A stretch of DNA of 24,987 nucleotides from an uncultured Lachnospiraceae bacterium (GTDB taxonomy: Bacteria; Bacillota; Clostridia; Lachnospirales; Lachnospiraceae). The stretch covers positions 120,911 to 145,897 of the forward strand of contig CAJUEW010000006.1 of assembly GCA_910585465.1 (NCBI GenBank), read 5' to 3'. Made by a program: the position numbers and the translations under genes. Positions within the stretch are counted from its first letter, which is position 1, and each line of letters starts with the position of its first letter. Shown piece by piece: positions 8,291-15,943 of this stretch. The notes under the pieces were generated by a model, which was not told the DNA's origin, did not search any database, and was given only the letters and a program-made list of their open reading frames with translations.

Positions 8291-8791
8291 TTATTTGTTT
8301 CCTGGCTTTTCCTGTAGATTCCCGATATATTGATCAATCGATGCAATGATTTTTCCTGTATTCGATTGATATGGCTGATACCTAGAGCTTTTCGCAATCG
8401 AAATTGCTTCCCCAAGCCGCTCGCAGTCATAGCACGCTTCAATAATTCCCATTCCGTCAAACTGTTTTAAGAGCTGCATCTGATGATCGTCCACATGCTC
8501 CCCATATCGGGCCAGGCGCGGTACGGCAATCACCTTTTTTCCCTTTTTCACTGCGCCTATAATAGCGCCTGTTCCCCCATGTGTAATAAACAAATCACAT
8601 TTTTTAATCAGGGCGTCAAACTCATCATGATTTACAAATGCCTGATACGGATAATTCCGGGGCCGATAATCACTATTTCCCACCTGGGCAAACAACTCTT
8701 CTGTGATCACATTTTCTTCAATCAAAGCATCCAGTTTTTTAAGCAGCCTATTAAACTGGAATTTCTGAGAACCCAGTGTAACAAATATCAT
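8291..8791 (-). CDS. PssE/Cps14G-like (Alg13-like) glycosyltransferase subunit
   Basis: A 166-residue protein corresponds to the C-terminal half of a GT28 (GT-B) transferase. It begins MIFVTLGSQKFQF, carries the donor-site motif THGGTGAI (70-77), then a PRLARYGEHVDDHQ segment (91-104). This is the family of Alg13 in eukaryotes and PssE or Cps14G in bacterial capsule loci, which work only with a membrane-bound Alg14-like partner. That partner is the gene immediately upstream, 11 bases away. The ribosome site AGGAG lies 8 bases before the ATG. Together the two most likely add the second sugar of the repeat unit; galactose and GlcNAc are both known in this family, so the sugar is left open. Confidence 0.9.
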   Translation of the reverse strand: MIFVTLGSQKFQFNRLLKKLDALIEENVITEELFAQVGNSDYRPRNYPYQAFVNHDEFDALIKKCDLFITHGGTGAIIGAVKKGKKVIAVPRLARYGEHVDDHQMQLLKQFDGMGIIEACYDCERLGEAISIAKSSRYQPYQSNTGKIIASIDQYIGNLQEKPGNK

Positions 8792-8802
8792 TCCATTCTC
8801 TC

Positions 8803-9273
8803 CTAATATATTCCTCCCAGATAGATGGCCTTTGGGTATATTTTAAGCATACTCTCCCACTGGACATAAAACTGGTCAGCAAATTTATACAGCAGTTTCC
8901 CGCTCTCAGTCGCAGACGTAACCTTTGCAAAGGACTCAATATAAACCAGCTTCCTGCCAAACAATTTGCAGATCAGGCATATGGGGATCATGGCCAGGAC
9001 ACCGGTACATATTACCACATCCGGACGTTCTTTAAAATATATAGAAAAGGAAGTCATTATATTGGATGCCATCTTAAAAAACAATGTTTTTTCTTTTCTG
9101 TTCGTTTGAATCATATAGTAGGTTTTTACTCCCTCCACATCAGTTGCATAGGAAGTTTTCTCTGTAATGATAAAGCTGTCGTACTTCTCCATCAGCGGCT
9201 TCAGCATCAGCAGCTGTTCATAATGCCCTCCGGAGGAAGCAGCAAAACAGACTTTTAATCTTCTTTTTTCCAT
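8803..9273 (-). CDS. PssD/Cps14F-like (Alg14-like) glycosyltransferase subunit
   Basis: This protein of 156 residues starts with a strand and the SSGGH loop (13-17) typical of Alg14, Cps14F and PssD. It contains a hydrophobic segment around 88-103 that would hold the pair at the membrane and YIESFA (111-116), also typical. It binds the lipid-linked acceptor and recruits its Alg13-like partner, encoded directly downstream. The frame is open upstream to 9366, but that start lies almost on the -10 box of a strong promoter (9357-9362), so a transcript from there could not encode it. ATG 9273 gives the usual family length; ATG 9327 (174 residues) is a possible alternative. Neither has a strong ribosome site. 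Confidence 0.87.
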   Translation of the reverse strand: MEKRRLKVCFAASSGGHYEQLLMLKPLMEKYDSFIITEKTSYATDVEGVKTYYMIQTNRKEKTLFFKMASNIMTSFSIYFKERPDVVICTGVLAMIPICLICKLFGRKLVYIESFAKVTSATESGKLLYKFADQFYVQWESMLKIYPKAIYLGGIY

Positions 9274-9356
9274 TCCGTTATCCCGTTTATCTTTTTGCCA
9301 ATATTTCGTCCTATGGAATATCCCCATTATTTTATCCAAATATATATAACGAATAC

Positions 9357-9385
9357 ATTCTAGCATTTCTTTTTATAGAAGTCAA
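9357..9385 (-). promoter_or_regulatory. Strong extended sigma-A promoter upstream of the PssD-like gene
   Basis: On the minus strand TTGACT (9380-9385) and TAGAAT (9357-9362) are 17 bases apart, each 5 of 6 to consensus. TGC directly precedes the -10 box, giving an extended -10. It begins eight bases after the Wzz stop codon. Predicted transcription starts near 9350, leaving a leader of about 75 bases to ATG 9273. It would let the nine downstream genes be expressed apart from the chain-length gene. The 9274-9392 gap shows nothing else besides this promoter and an AT-rich leader. Confidence 0.75.
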
Positions 9386-9392
9386 TTTAACA

Positions 9393-10877
9393 TTAAGAGA
9401 CCCCAATTACAATCGCTCCAATAATGGGCAATTCCCCTTTATGACAAAGACTGATTTCTTTTTCTGTTTCCTGGTATGTGGTGCGCCCCAGTGTCTCCAC
9501 CAGAACAACACTGTCTGCATCCTGCAGTTTTGCCGCACAATCCCCATGATAGATCAAATCCTTCTCACAGCGGACAGAGATTCCGTCCTTTGCCAGCTCT
9601 TTCCGGATGTTATCTGTAAATGCTGCTGTTTCCTCAGAGCACCCGCATCCGATAAACAAAAGCCGCGTACCTCCGGACCTCTTAAGGCTCATTTTGATAG
9701 ATGCTGCTGTCATTCTCAGATTTTCCTCTTCCGAAAGCTCCCTCTCTCCTCTTCTGCGAAGCCTTCGGATAAAGCGATCAATAAAACCAAACATCCTTTT
9801 TTTGCCTCTGTCCACAGTAAAGCTCCCAAGAATCTCCACACCGTACATCTCCTGCAGCTCCCCGGATCTGTGCAGATGGTTGTCCAGAATATACAGAAGC
9901 CCTGCACATCCTGCGGCCAGAACAATTCCCAGAAAAGCGCCCGCAATCACATATTTTATACTGACAGACGGCTTCTCCGGAACAGCCGTCAGCTCCGGCT
10001 GCCCCAAAAGCCCTGTCTCTGACTGTGCGGCAGCCTGCTCTTCTGCCTCTGCCAGCAAATACTCATAATATGGTATCTCCTCTGCAGTCAATGCGTTCTT
10101 CAGCGCTGTTTCTGCATTTTTTATATTCATTAACTGGGTCATATAATTCTGCTGTGTAATAACCAGATCCAGATTCGCAACCTCCTGGTACGTTTCCACC
10201 AACAGTTCAATCTCAAATTCCCCGTTCACTGTTTTCACATTTTCATACATTTCATCAATATATTTTTTGACGATTTTCGATATTTTTTTGCAGTCCTTTT
10301 CATTATAATGGGTAATCTGTACGCAGAATCCCCTGTTCGTGCCATATACTGTTAAAATCTCTTCATAATAAGAAGCCGGAAGCTTCTCCTTCATCTCGTC
10401 TGATATTTGCTGATGCAGTTTCAGATCCGATATTCCCGAAACATAAGTCTGCTTAATTACTTCAATGTTGTCAACTGCTATAATTGTCGGATATTCCGTC
10501 TGGTAATGATTGTCAATATAATACTGCAAGGTTACCGTGGGAACAGACAGCGGATCCTCCAGCATAAGAATGGAATTACTATTGTATTCCTTCTGCCGTT
10601 CATACAGCTCCTGATACATTTCCACTGCCTCTGCAGTATACCGGATCTTTTCTATACTGTCTTCTGTCATGTTTTGTATCAAAGCTTCTTCTGTTATTTC
10701 TGTATCTGCGCCTATATTAGCCAATTCTGTCTGATAGGCTCTGTGGCTTTTTATATATCCCGCGCCTCCTGCGGCAACAGCGCACACAAGCATTGCAGCA
10801 AGAATCAGACGCCACTTCTCCATGATTGTCCAAAACATATCCCCGATGGATATGCGCACTTCCTTGATTTCATTCAT
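9393..10877 (-). CDS. Wzz-type chain-length protein with degenerate BY-kinase-like C-terminal domain
   Basis: This 494-residue protein begins with a short cytoplasmic end, then a membrane helix at about 23-41, an extracellular helical region (42-305), a second helix at about 309-331 and a cytoplasmic domain (340-494). The two-helix plan is that of polysaccharide co-polymerases (Wzz/CapA), which set chain length. The tail runs LLFIGCG (406-412), ISVRCEKD, DADSVVLVETLGRTTY (453-468), then PIIGAIVIG (484-492). This order resembles the strands of a bacterial tyrosine kinase, but the Walker A GKS/T is replaced by CGCSEETAAF and there is no C-terminal tyrosine cluster. The frame is open to 10922; ATG 10877 is chosen because AAGGGAG lies about 6 bases upstream. 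It is the first gene after the promoter at 10943-10971. Confidence 0.88.
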   Translation of the reverse strand: MNEIKEVRISIGDMFWTIMEKWRLILAAMLVCAVAAGGAGYIKSHRAYQTELANIGADTEITEEALIQNMTEDSIEKIRYTAEAVEMYQELYERQKEYNSNSILMLEDPLSVPTVTLQYYIDNHYQTEYPTIIAVDNIEVIKQTYVSGISDLKLHQQISDEMKEKLPASYYEEILTVYGTNRGFCVQITHYNEKDCKKISKIVKKYIDEMYENVKTVNGEFEIELLVETYQEVANLDLVITQQNYMTQLMNIKNAETALKNALTAEEIPYYEYLLAEAEEQAAAQSETGLLGQPELTAVPEKPSVSIKYVIAGAFLGIVLAAGCAGLLYILDNHLHRSGELQEMYGVEILGSFTVDRGKKRMFGFIDRFIRRLRRRGERELSEEENLRMTAASIKMSLKRSGGTRLLFIGCGCSEETAAFTDNIRKELAKDGISVRCEKDLIYHGDCAAKLQDADSVVLVETLGRTTYQETEKEISLCHKGELPIIGAIVIGVS

Positions 10878-10942
10878 AGTTTTCTCCCTTCTCTGCTTTG
10901 GAAAAACAATCTTGCCGCACATTCTGTCTGCAATTCTGATTT

Positions 10943-10971
10943 ATCTTAAGACAAAAAATTTTCACTGTCAA
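10943..10971 (-). promoter_or_regulatory. Near-consensus sigma-A promoter of the left module
   Basis: On the minus strand a perfect TTGACA (10966-10971) and TAAGAT (10943-10948) stand 17 bases apart. A start near 10936 gives a leader of about 60 bases to the Wzz ATG at 10877. Just upstream of the -35 box there is a short direct repeat, AACGC at 10970-10974 and 10977-10981 on the plus strand. With the stem-loop at 11020-11045 this marks the boundary between the two modules. Confidence 0.8.
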
Positions 10972-11019
10972 CGCCGAACGCTTTCTCATTGGTATTGTTC
11001 CCCGTTTTGTTTTTTATCA

Positions 11020-11045
11020 GCAGCCGCCAGTAAACTGACGGCTGC
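11020..11045 (-). other. Strong stem-loop at the end of the beta-helix gene
   Basis: Two 12-base arms (11020-11031 and 11034-11045) pair with a single G-U type mismatch; only two bases lie between them, so the real loop is probably about six. It begins 12 bases after the beta-helix stop codon. On the minus strand it is followed by an A-rich, not U-rich, stretch, so it is not a standard intrinsic terminator. It may protect the 3' end of the transcript, mark a processing site or pause polymerase. The rest of the gap (10878-11056) holds the module promoter and leader. Confidence 0.6.
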
Positions 11046-11056
11046 CGGATGAGCAG

Positions 11057-14000
11057 TTAAATTTTGGTGATCTTAAATTTACTTCCTGCTCCCTTTGCTT
11101 TGAAAATCTTTTTATAAGAGCTTATCTTACTCTTTGGTACTTTGAATTTACATGTACTCTTAATTCCTTTGAATGCGCTGGCTCCTACCTTCGCAGATTT
11201 CAGCTTTGCAGTCTTAAGACTGATCGTTCCAAGACTCTTGTCCCCATAGAATGCTTTCTTTCCGATCGTATCCAGCTTTGCTGATTTTTCGGTGAAACTG
11301 AGCATTCCTGTACAGCCCTGGAATGCAGAATCGCCGATTTTTGTAAGCGCTGTGGAAGTAATATTTACTTTTTTCACTGCCTTACAGCCATAAAATGCAC
11401 TGTTTCCAATGCTCTGCACCTTTTTCAGGGTAACTGTTTTTGCTGTGCTTCCTATCACTGATAATTTCGTACACTTATAAAATGCCTTACTGCCGATAGT
11501 AGTAACTCCCGCGCAGCCTGTAACCTTTGTCAGCTTTGTACATTTGCTGAAGGCAGCCTTCTTGATGGATGCAACGTTAAAGGTATACCCCTGAATCTTC
11601 ACCGTTGCCGGTATGGTCACATTTTTCACTGTCTTGCTTGTGGGCCCCTTCAGCTCCACAGTTCCTGTATCTCCGTTGAAATCGGTCACTTCATATTTCA
11701 TCTTGTCAACCGTATAGGAAGAACCAGTCTGCGGTGCACTTGCATTTCCGTTTTCCTTGTAGGTTGAGGAGGGGTCCGCAGTAAATCCGCGGTTTCCAAC
11801 CGTATTATTTGCCACAACACAGTTTACGCAGTTGGCGCTCAGACGGATATCCCATTTATTTGCCGCAGTACTCTTGCTTATAGACTGGTTTCTTTCAATG
11901 GTAACTGTACACTTTTTCTCTGCAGAGCCTTCCGCCTGGATGCCATGTCCTACGGACTCAAGAACTTTATTGTTGGTAACCGCGCATCCTTCCAGACAAT
12001 ACAGGTAGATTCCGCAGTTGCCGGAAGCGTTGATGCGGTTATTCTCTATTCTGTTACCGGAACCGCTTTTTAAAAGACTGATGCCGGACTGCGCGGCTTT
12101 CTCAATCACATTATTGGTGATCACATTTCCTGATTTGCAATCCTCCACATAAATACCGCAGTTTTTCGGAGCAGTAATTGTATTGCCGTCCGCCGTGAGC
12201 TTGGAGTTCTTGGTGGCCCAGAGTCCATGATTTTTCGGATTTGTGATCTGGTTTTTCCCGGAAACGGCCGCCGTACTGTTATCTGTAACTCTGACTCCCG
12301 ATCCTCCTGCATTCTCAATAGTATTGCCCGTTACCTTCGCGGAAGATTCCTCATATATGTAGATTGCATTTGCTTTTGTACTGTAAATTTTATTTCCGGA
12401 TATTTCGGCATTCTGGGATTTCCCCCGGATATTAACGCCGATATTGCTGGAGCTGCCTGAATTTTCAGCCTTAATCGTGTTGTTGGTTACTTTGCTGTCC
12501 TTGCAGCCGTTCAGTTCAATTCCGTTGGAGGCAGTATTGATTATTGTATTGCCGCTTGCATTCAATACCGCATTTTTGGCATTAATACCATGGATTCCTG
12601 CACCTGTTACCGTAACCCCGCTTACTGTAAGCGTGCTGTCATCCGCGTAAATTCCATTCTGCTTCGGCCCGTTAATCTTATTCGCGCCGGAGACAGTGAC
12701 TTTACTGTTCACCGCAACCCGGATTCCCGACTGTGACGGCTGATTGATGGTATTGCCTGTTATCTCTGCCGAGGAATTATCATGGATAAAGACAGCATTG
12801 GCAGAGGTAGCGTTGATCGTGTTCCCCGAAATCTTTGCATTTTTCGCGTTGCCCAGATCAATACCAATCACACAGGAGCTGATGGATTTGTTATTCAGAA
12901 TTTCGGCATTATCACAGTTACGCACATTAATTCCGTTGGATTTTCCGCTTACGCCGCTGATCGTATTGTTCTTTGCAATCAGCTTTGTATTTTTGTCAAC
13001 ATTGATGCCGTGTTCCTTTGGTCCGGTTATCGTAACGCCGTCTACTGTGATCGTCTTTCCGTTATTCTCATATCCAAAAACACCGTTCTCGCCCGCATTG
13101 CTGATCGAGCCGCCCGTTACGGTTACTGTACTGCCCTTTGTCCCCTTAATCGCAGAGGTTTTCGTATTCTTTATGGTGTTGTTTGTACACTTTACGGTTG
13201 AGTTTTCAATCGCGATTCCGTTATCTCCGGTGGTAGTGTCAATGGTATTATCAGAAACCGTTGCATTGGAGCCCTCCATAAATACCATTGCAATCGATGT
13301 ATTCTTAATCACCTTTGCCTTATCTGCAGTGCTGATGGTGGAACTGCTTGCCTCCGAATAAATCAGATTTTTTGCAGTATCTACCTGATTGTCGGATACG
13401 GTAAGATTATTAAAGTCAAAAGCATCCACACATGCAAATTCAACTTTTCTGAATGTATTATTTTTAACGGCAATCTTATCCGCCTTCTGGCCGCCCTGCT
13501 CTATTCTGCGGTGAGTTCCTATGCCCGCAAACACATTGTCAAAGGTACAGTTGGAAATCGTAATATCCTTACATGCCGTTTTGTCAAAAGGATATCCCAT
13601 CGTTTCTCCGTCCTTTGTCATATAGTCCAGATGGATGGCCTCAATGCCGCTGAATCTGTTTCTATCTCCCGGAGTGTAATCGCTCCAGAATTCTTTGTCA
13701 TCCTTATTACTGTAGGCTACATGGTTTTTAAAGGTAACATTCTCTATAGTCGCGCTGCGCACACCGCTTAGATTCAGCATATGGTTGGTACAGTTCTGAA
13801 GCGTCGCGTTTTTTATGCTGATACTCTCTCCATGGCGGAAACTGAAGATCTGATTATCCTGAGTACCATTTAAATCGTTTCTGTCCCAGGTACCTCCCTC
13901 AACTTTCACATGATGAATCTGGGTATATCCCCCATGATTACACGCTTCATTCTTCTGACAAACCGACGCCGCACCATCATAATGCAGTCCAATCACCATA

Positions 14001-14317
14001 GTTCCACTCGGATTACTGCTGATAATAGTCGCTCCATCAGCCTTAATGGTCGTATAGGGGTAAACCTCCAATGTACCACTAATCTTATAGGTTCCTTTCG
14101 GAATGGTTATCGTGGTTTCCGTTGTTTCATATCTGGCCTTAAGAAGGGCTTTTTGAATCGCTTCCGTATCATCAGTCTGGCCGTCTCCCTTTGCTCCGAA
14201 TTCACTGTCTTTCACATTGTATGAGCCTGCTGCCTCCACCGGAAAGGCATTGATACGGAACAGTCCCAGAACCAGCGTCAGCGCCAGCACGAGCCATGTC
14301 AGTTTCTTCTCTTTCAT
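11057..14317 (-). CDS. Secreted parallel beta-helix protein with C-terminal BspA-like leucine-rich repeats
   Basis: A 1086-residue exported protein. Residues 1-30 form a signal peptide (KEKK, hydrophobic core, cut near VEAA). Residues 38-60 carry FGAKGDGQTDDTEAIQKAL, the opening motif of the pectate-lyase-3/GH28-like superfamily. From there to about 850 the chain is a long run of roughly 22-residue units (forms such as NNTIKN, ISGNTI, GNTIENA), typical of a right-handed beta-helix. EAIHLDYM (226-233) and GIGTHRR (265-271) hold acidic and His residues that could line a cleft. Residues 868-1086 are BspA-like repeats (xxIGxxAFxGCxxL) and a Lys-rich end; there is no LPxTG anchor. ATG 14317 is preferred over the GTG one codon earlier because AAGGAG is 8 bases upstream. 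A lyase, hydrolase, epimerase or adhesin role is possible. It lies within the polysaccharide gene run, so it may act on or bind this polymer. Confidence 0.88.
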   Translation of the reverse strand: MKEKKLTWLVLALTLVLGLFRINAFPVEAAGSYNVKDSEFGAKGDGQTDDTEAIQKALLKARYETTETTITIPKGTYKISGTLEVYPYTTIKADGATIISSNPSGTMVIGLHYDGAASVCQKNEACNHGGYTQIHHVKVEGGTWDRNDLNGTQDNQIFSFRHGESISIKNATLQNCTNHMLNLSGVRSATIENVTFKNHVAYSNKDDKEFWSDYTPGDRNRFSGIEAIHLDYMTKDGETMGYPFDKTACKDITISNCTFDNVFAGIGTHRRIEQGGQKADKIAVKNNTFRKVEFACVDAFDFNNLTVSDNQVDTAKNLIYSEASSSTISTADKAKVIKNTSIAMVFMEGSNATVSDNTIDTTTGDNGIAIENSTVKCTNNTIKNTKTSAIKGTKGSTVTVTGGSISNAGENGVFGYENNGKTITVDGVTITGPKEHGINVDKNTKLIAKNNTISGVSGKSNGINVRNCDNAEILNNKSISSCVIGIDLGNAKNAKISGNTINATSANAVFIHDNSSAEITGNTINQPSQSGIRVAVNSKVTVSGANKINGPKQNGIYADDSTLTVSGVTVTGAGIHGINAKNAVLNASGNTIINTASNGIELNGCKDSKVTNNTIKAENSGSSSNIGVNIRGKSQNAEISGNKIYSTKANAIYIYEESSAKVTGNTIENAGGSGVRVTDNSTAAVSGKNQITNPKNHGLWATKNSKLTADGNTITAPKNCGIYVEDCKSGNVITNNVIEKAAQSGISLLKSGSGNRIENNRINASGNCGIYLYCLEGCAVTNNKVLESVGHGIQAEGSAEKKCTVTIERNQSISKSTAANKWDIRLSANCVNCVVANNTVGNRGFTADPSSTYKENGNASAPQTGSSYTVDKMKYEVTDFNGDTGTVELKGPTSKTVKNVTIPATVKIQGYTFNVASIKKAAFSKCTKLTKVTGCAGVTTIGSKAFYKCTKLSVIGSTAKTVTLKKVQSIGNSAFYGCKAVKKVNITSTALTKIGDSAFQGCTGMLSFTEKSAKLDTIGKKAFYGDKSLGTISLKTAKLKSAKVGASAFKGIKSTCKFKVPKSKISSYKKIFKAKGAGSKFKITKI

Positions 14318-14371
14318 CACACAATCTCCTTATAAAAATCATTTTCATTTCCGTTTTTACATACCAGATTC

Positions 14372-14464
14372 TTAATTTTCAGTATACACATATACCGGGC
14401 GCGGCAAACGCCAGTGCATGCTCCGGACAACACCTCCTGTCATTAAAAAATAATGTTCAAACAT
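14372..14464 (-). CDS. Possible 30-residue small protein or leader peptide
   Basis: A short open frame runs from ATG 14464 to TAA at 14372 in the 166-bp gap between the second flippase and the beta-helix gene. It begins MFEHYFLMTGG and ends RPVYVYTEN. AAGGAGG lies 14 bases before the ATG, too far to be ideal, and a second AGGAGG lies inside the frame, 13 bases before an internal ATG (residue 16). No family is recognised. It could be chance, a decayed gene or a leader; I give it little weight. Confidence 0.22.
   Translation of the reverse strand: MFEHYFLMTGGVVRSMHWRLPRPVYVYTEN
14381..14409 (-). promoter_or_regulatory. Possible weak promoter for the beta-helix gene
   Basis: TATACT (14381-14386, minus strand) is a good -10 box. 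A poor -35 match, GTTTGC or TTTGCC, sits 16 to 17 bases upstream. It would give a leader of about 55 bases to ATG 14317. The gap 14318-14483 otherwise contains a small palindrome followed by a T run just after the flippase gene (minus-strand ATGTTTGAACAT then TATTTTTT), which is at best a weak terminator. Confidence 0.35.
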
Positions 14465-14483
14465 CCCCCGATTAACCACCTCC

Positions 14484-15941
14484 TTAAAAAAATCCTTTTG
14501 CCTTCAGCTTCTTCCATATCAGATTTTCAATCTCCAGCACAAGAGGCTCCCCGGCCTTTGTAAGCACCAGTCCGTATGTGCCCCAAAACAAAATGCCCCC
14601 TGCCGCTAAAGCTGAAAAGCTGCCCAGTCCAAGCTGTTTCACCCACACAGACAATACACACGACAGAAACAGCCCCAATAATACGGCGCCATACCGGATG
14701 GAACGATAGGCGTCTCCCACCACGTCCCGCAGAGCAATATACTGTACAATCCACACTATCATTTCCGCAGCAAGGGTGCCGATAGCCGCTCCCGCAGACG
14801 CCATACGGGGAATCAGCGCTATATTAATAATCAGATCTACCGCTGCCCCGGCAATTTCCGAATATAAAACAATCCTTTCCTTTCCCATCGGTACCAGCAT
14901 CTGAATTCCCATAATATTAGTCATGCCGATTAACAGCAGCGTCGGCATAATAATCTGCATCGGAACTACCGAGCCCGCAAAGGTATCCCCGGACAGGAAA
15001 AAAATTGCTTCTCTGGCATAAAGCATAAAAAACAGCATCATCGGAGCCGCAGCCACCACCACAAAGTTCAGAGCCTTTTTTGTAATCCTTAAAAATTCCT
15101 CTCTCAGACCGTGTTCCATATAGTAGGACGCACGGGGCAGCAGCACTACCCCCAATGAGGTAACAATGCTGACCAGAATGGTTTTAATTTTCACTGCCGC
15201 GTTATAATAGCCCACATCCGCGTCTGTCTTCATAAAGCCCAGCATTACTGTATCCAGATTTGTATAGACAGTGGTTGCCACAGACATGGCAAAAAAAGTA
15301 AAAATTCCTTTCCAGTGCCTTGTAAAGCAATAACCCCGGAGCGGTTTTACAGATATGTGACGATGCACATTTATAAAATTCAGAATATTGGATCCTACTC
15401 CTGCAACAATCGTGATCCCTCCGTAAATCACATAATCCGACTGCCGGCGCACAAGCGCGAACATAGCCAGAAGCCCTATAAATTTAAAAGCAATTGAGCG
15501 CACCGCAATGTAGGTATACTGCTCCAACGCTTTATAGAGCCATTCCATCCCGATGGCATTAAAAAATATGGTCAGACTGATAATCAGAAAAAGAGCCTTT
15601 TCCTCTCTGAACCTCGGTACGGAAAAAAGAGCAATACCAAAAAACAGGTATGCCGCGCAGCTCATAAACAGATTGATCAGAAATATTTCGTGAACCGTCT
15701 TTGTCAGCTTATCCTGATCGTCTCTCACCTTCGCACAGGCACGGATTCCATAGGTAGGTATACCCATCTGGGCAAACATGGAAAAATAAGTGATCACCGA
15801 TGTGGCAAATGAAACCTTTCCCACGCCTTCCGGCAGCAGAACTCTTGACACATACGGAAAGGTAATCACAGGAAAGATAAAGGAAGACATGGTCAAAACC
15901 GCATTCATAATAAAATTTATCTTAAGAGATTTTGTCTTCAC
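14484..15941 (-). CDS. Wzx-type polysaccharide flippase (second in window)
   Basis: A 485-residue membrane protein with about 14 helices belongs to the RfbX/Wzx branch of the MOP superfamily. The N-terminus (FPVITFPYVSRVLLPEGVGK, then YGIRACAKVRDD) is highly typical of O-antigen and EPS flippases in Firmicutes. It should move the lipid-linked repeat unit of the right module outward. The start is GTG at 15941, with GGGGAG 5 bases upstream inside the end of the polymerase gene, two bases past its stop codon. That tight pairing with a polymerase gene makes it the likely partner of the Wzy at 15944-17098. It ends in a run of seven T residues on the coding strand at its final codons. Confidence 0.93.
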   Translation of the reverse strand: MKTKSLKINFIMNAVLTMSSFIFPVITFPYVSRVLLPEGVGKVSFATSVITYFSMFAQMGIPTYGIRACAKVRDDQDKLTKTVHEIFLINLFMSCAAYLFFGIALFSVPRFREEKALFLIISLTIFFNAIGMEWLYKALEQYTYIAVRSIAFKFIGLLAMFALVRRQSDYVIYGGITIVAGVGSNILNFINVHRHISVKPLRGYCFTRHWKGIFTFFAMSVATTVYTNLDTVMLGFMKTDADVGYYNAAVKIKTILVSIVTSLGVVLLPRASYYMEHGLREEFLRITKKALNFVVVAAAPMMLFFMLYAREAIFFLSGDTFAGSVVPMQIIMPTLLLIGMTNIMGIQMLVPMGKERIVLYSEIAGAAVDLIINIALIPRMASAGAAIGTLAAEMIVWIVQYIALRDVVGDAYRSIRYGAVLLGLFLSCVLSVWVKQLGLGSFSALAAGGILFWGTYGLVLTKAGEPLVLEIENLIWKKLKAKGFF

Positions 15942-15943
15942 CT

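Noticed and set aside
8290..8460. N-terminal extension of the ATP-grasp frame
   Set aside because: It overlaps the whole end of the PssE-like gene, has no family residues, and a better start with a ribosome site exists at 8289.
9441..10022. Plus-strand open frame of 193 codons
   Set aside because: Antisense to the chain-length gene, with Cys/His/Pro-rich composition typical of a shadow frame and no recognisable domain.
12744..13361. Plus-strand open frame of 205 codons
   Set aside because: It lies wholly antisense to the beta-helix gene, whose repetitive composition opens frames on the other strand; no ribosome site or family features.
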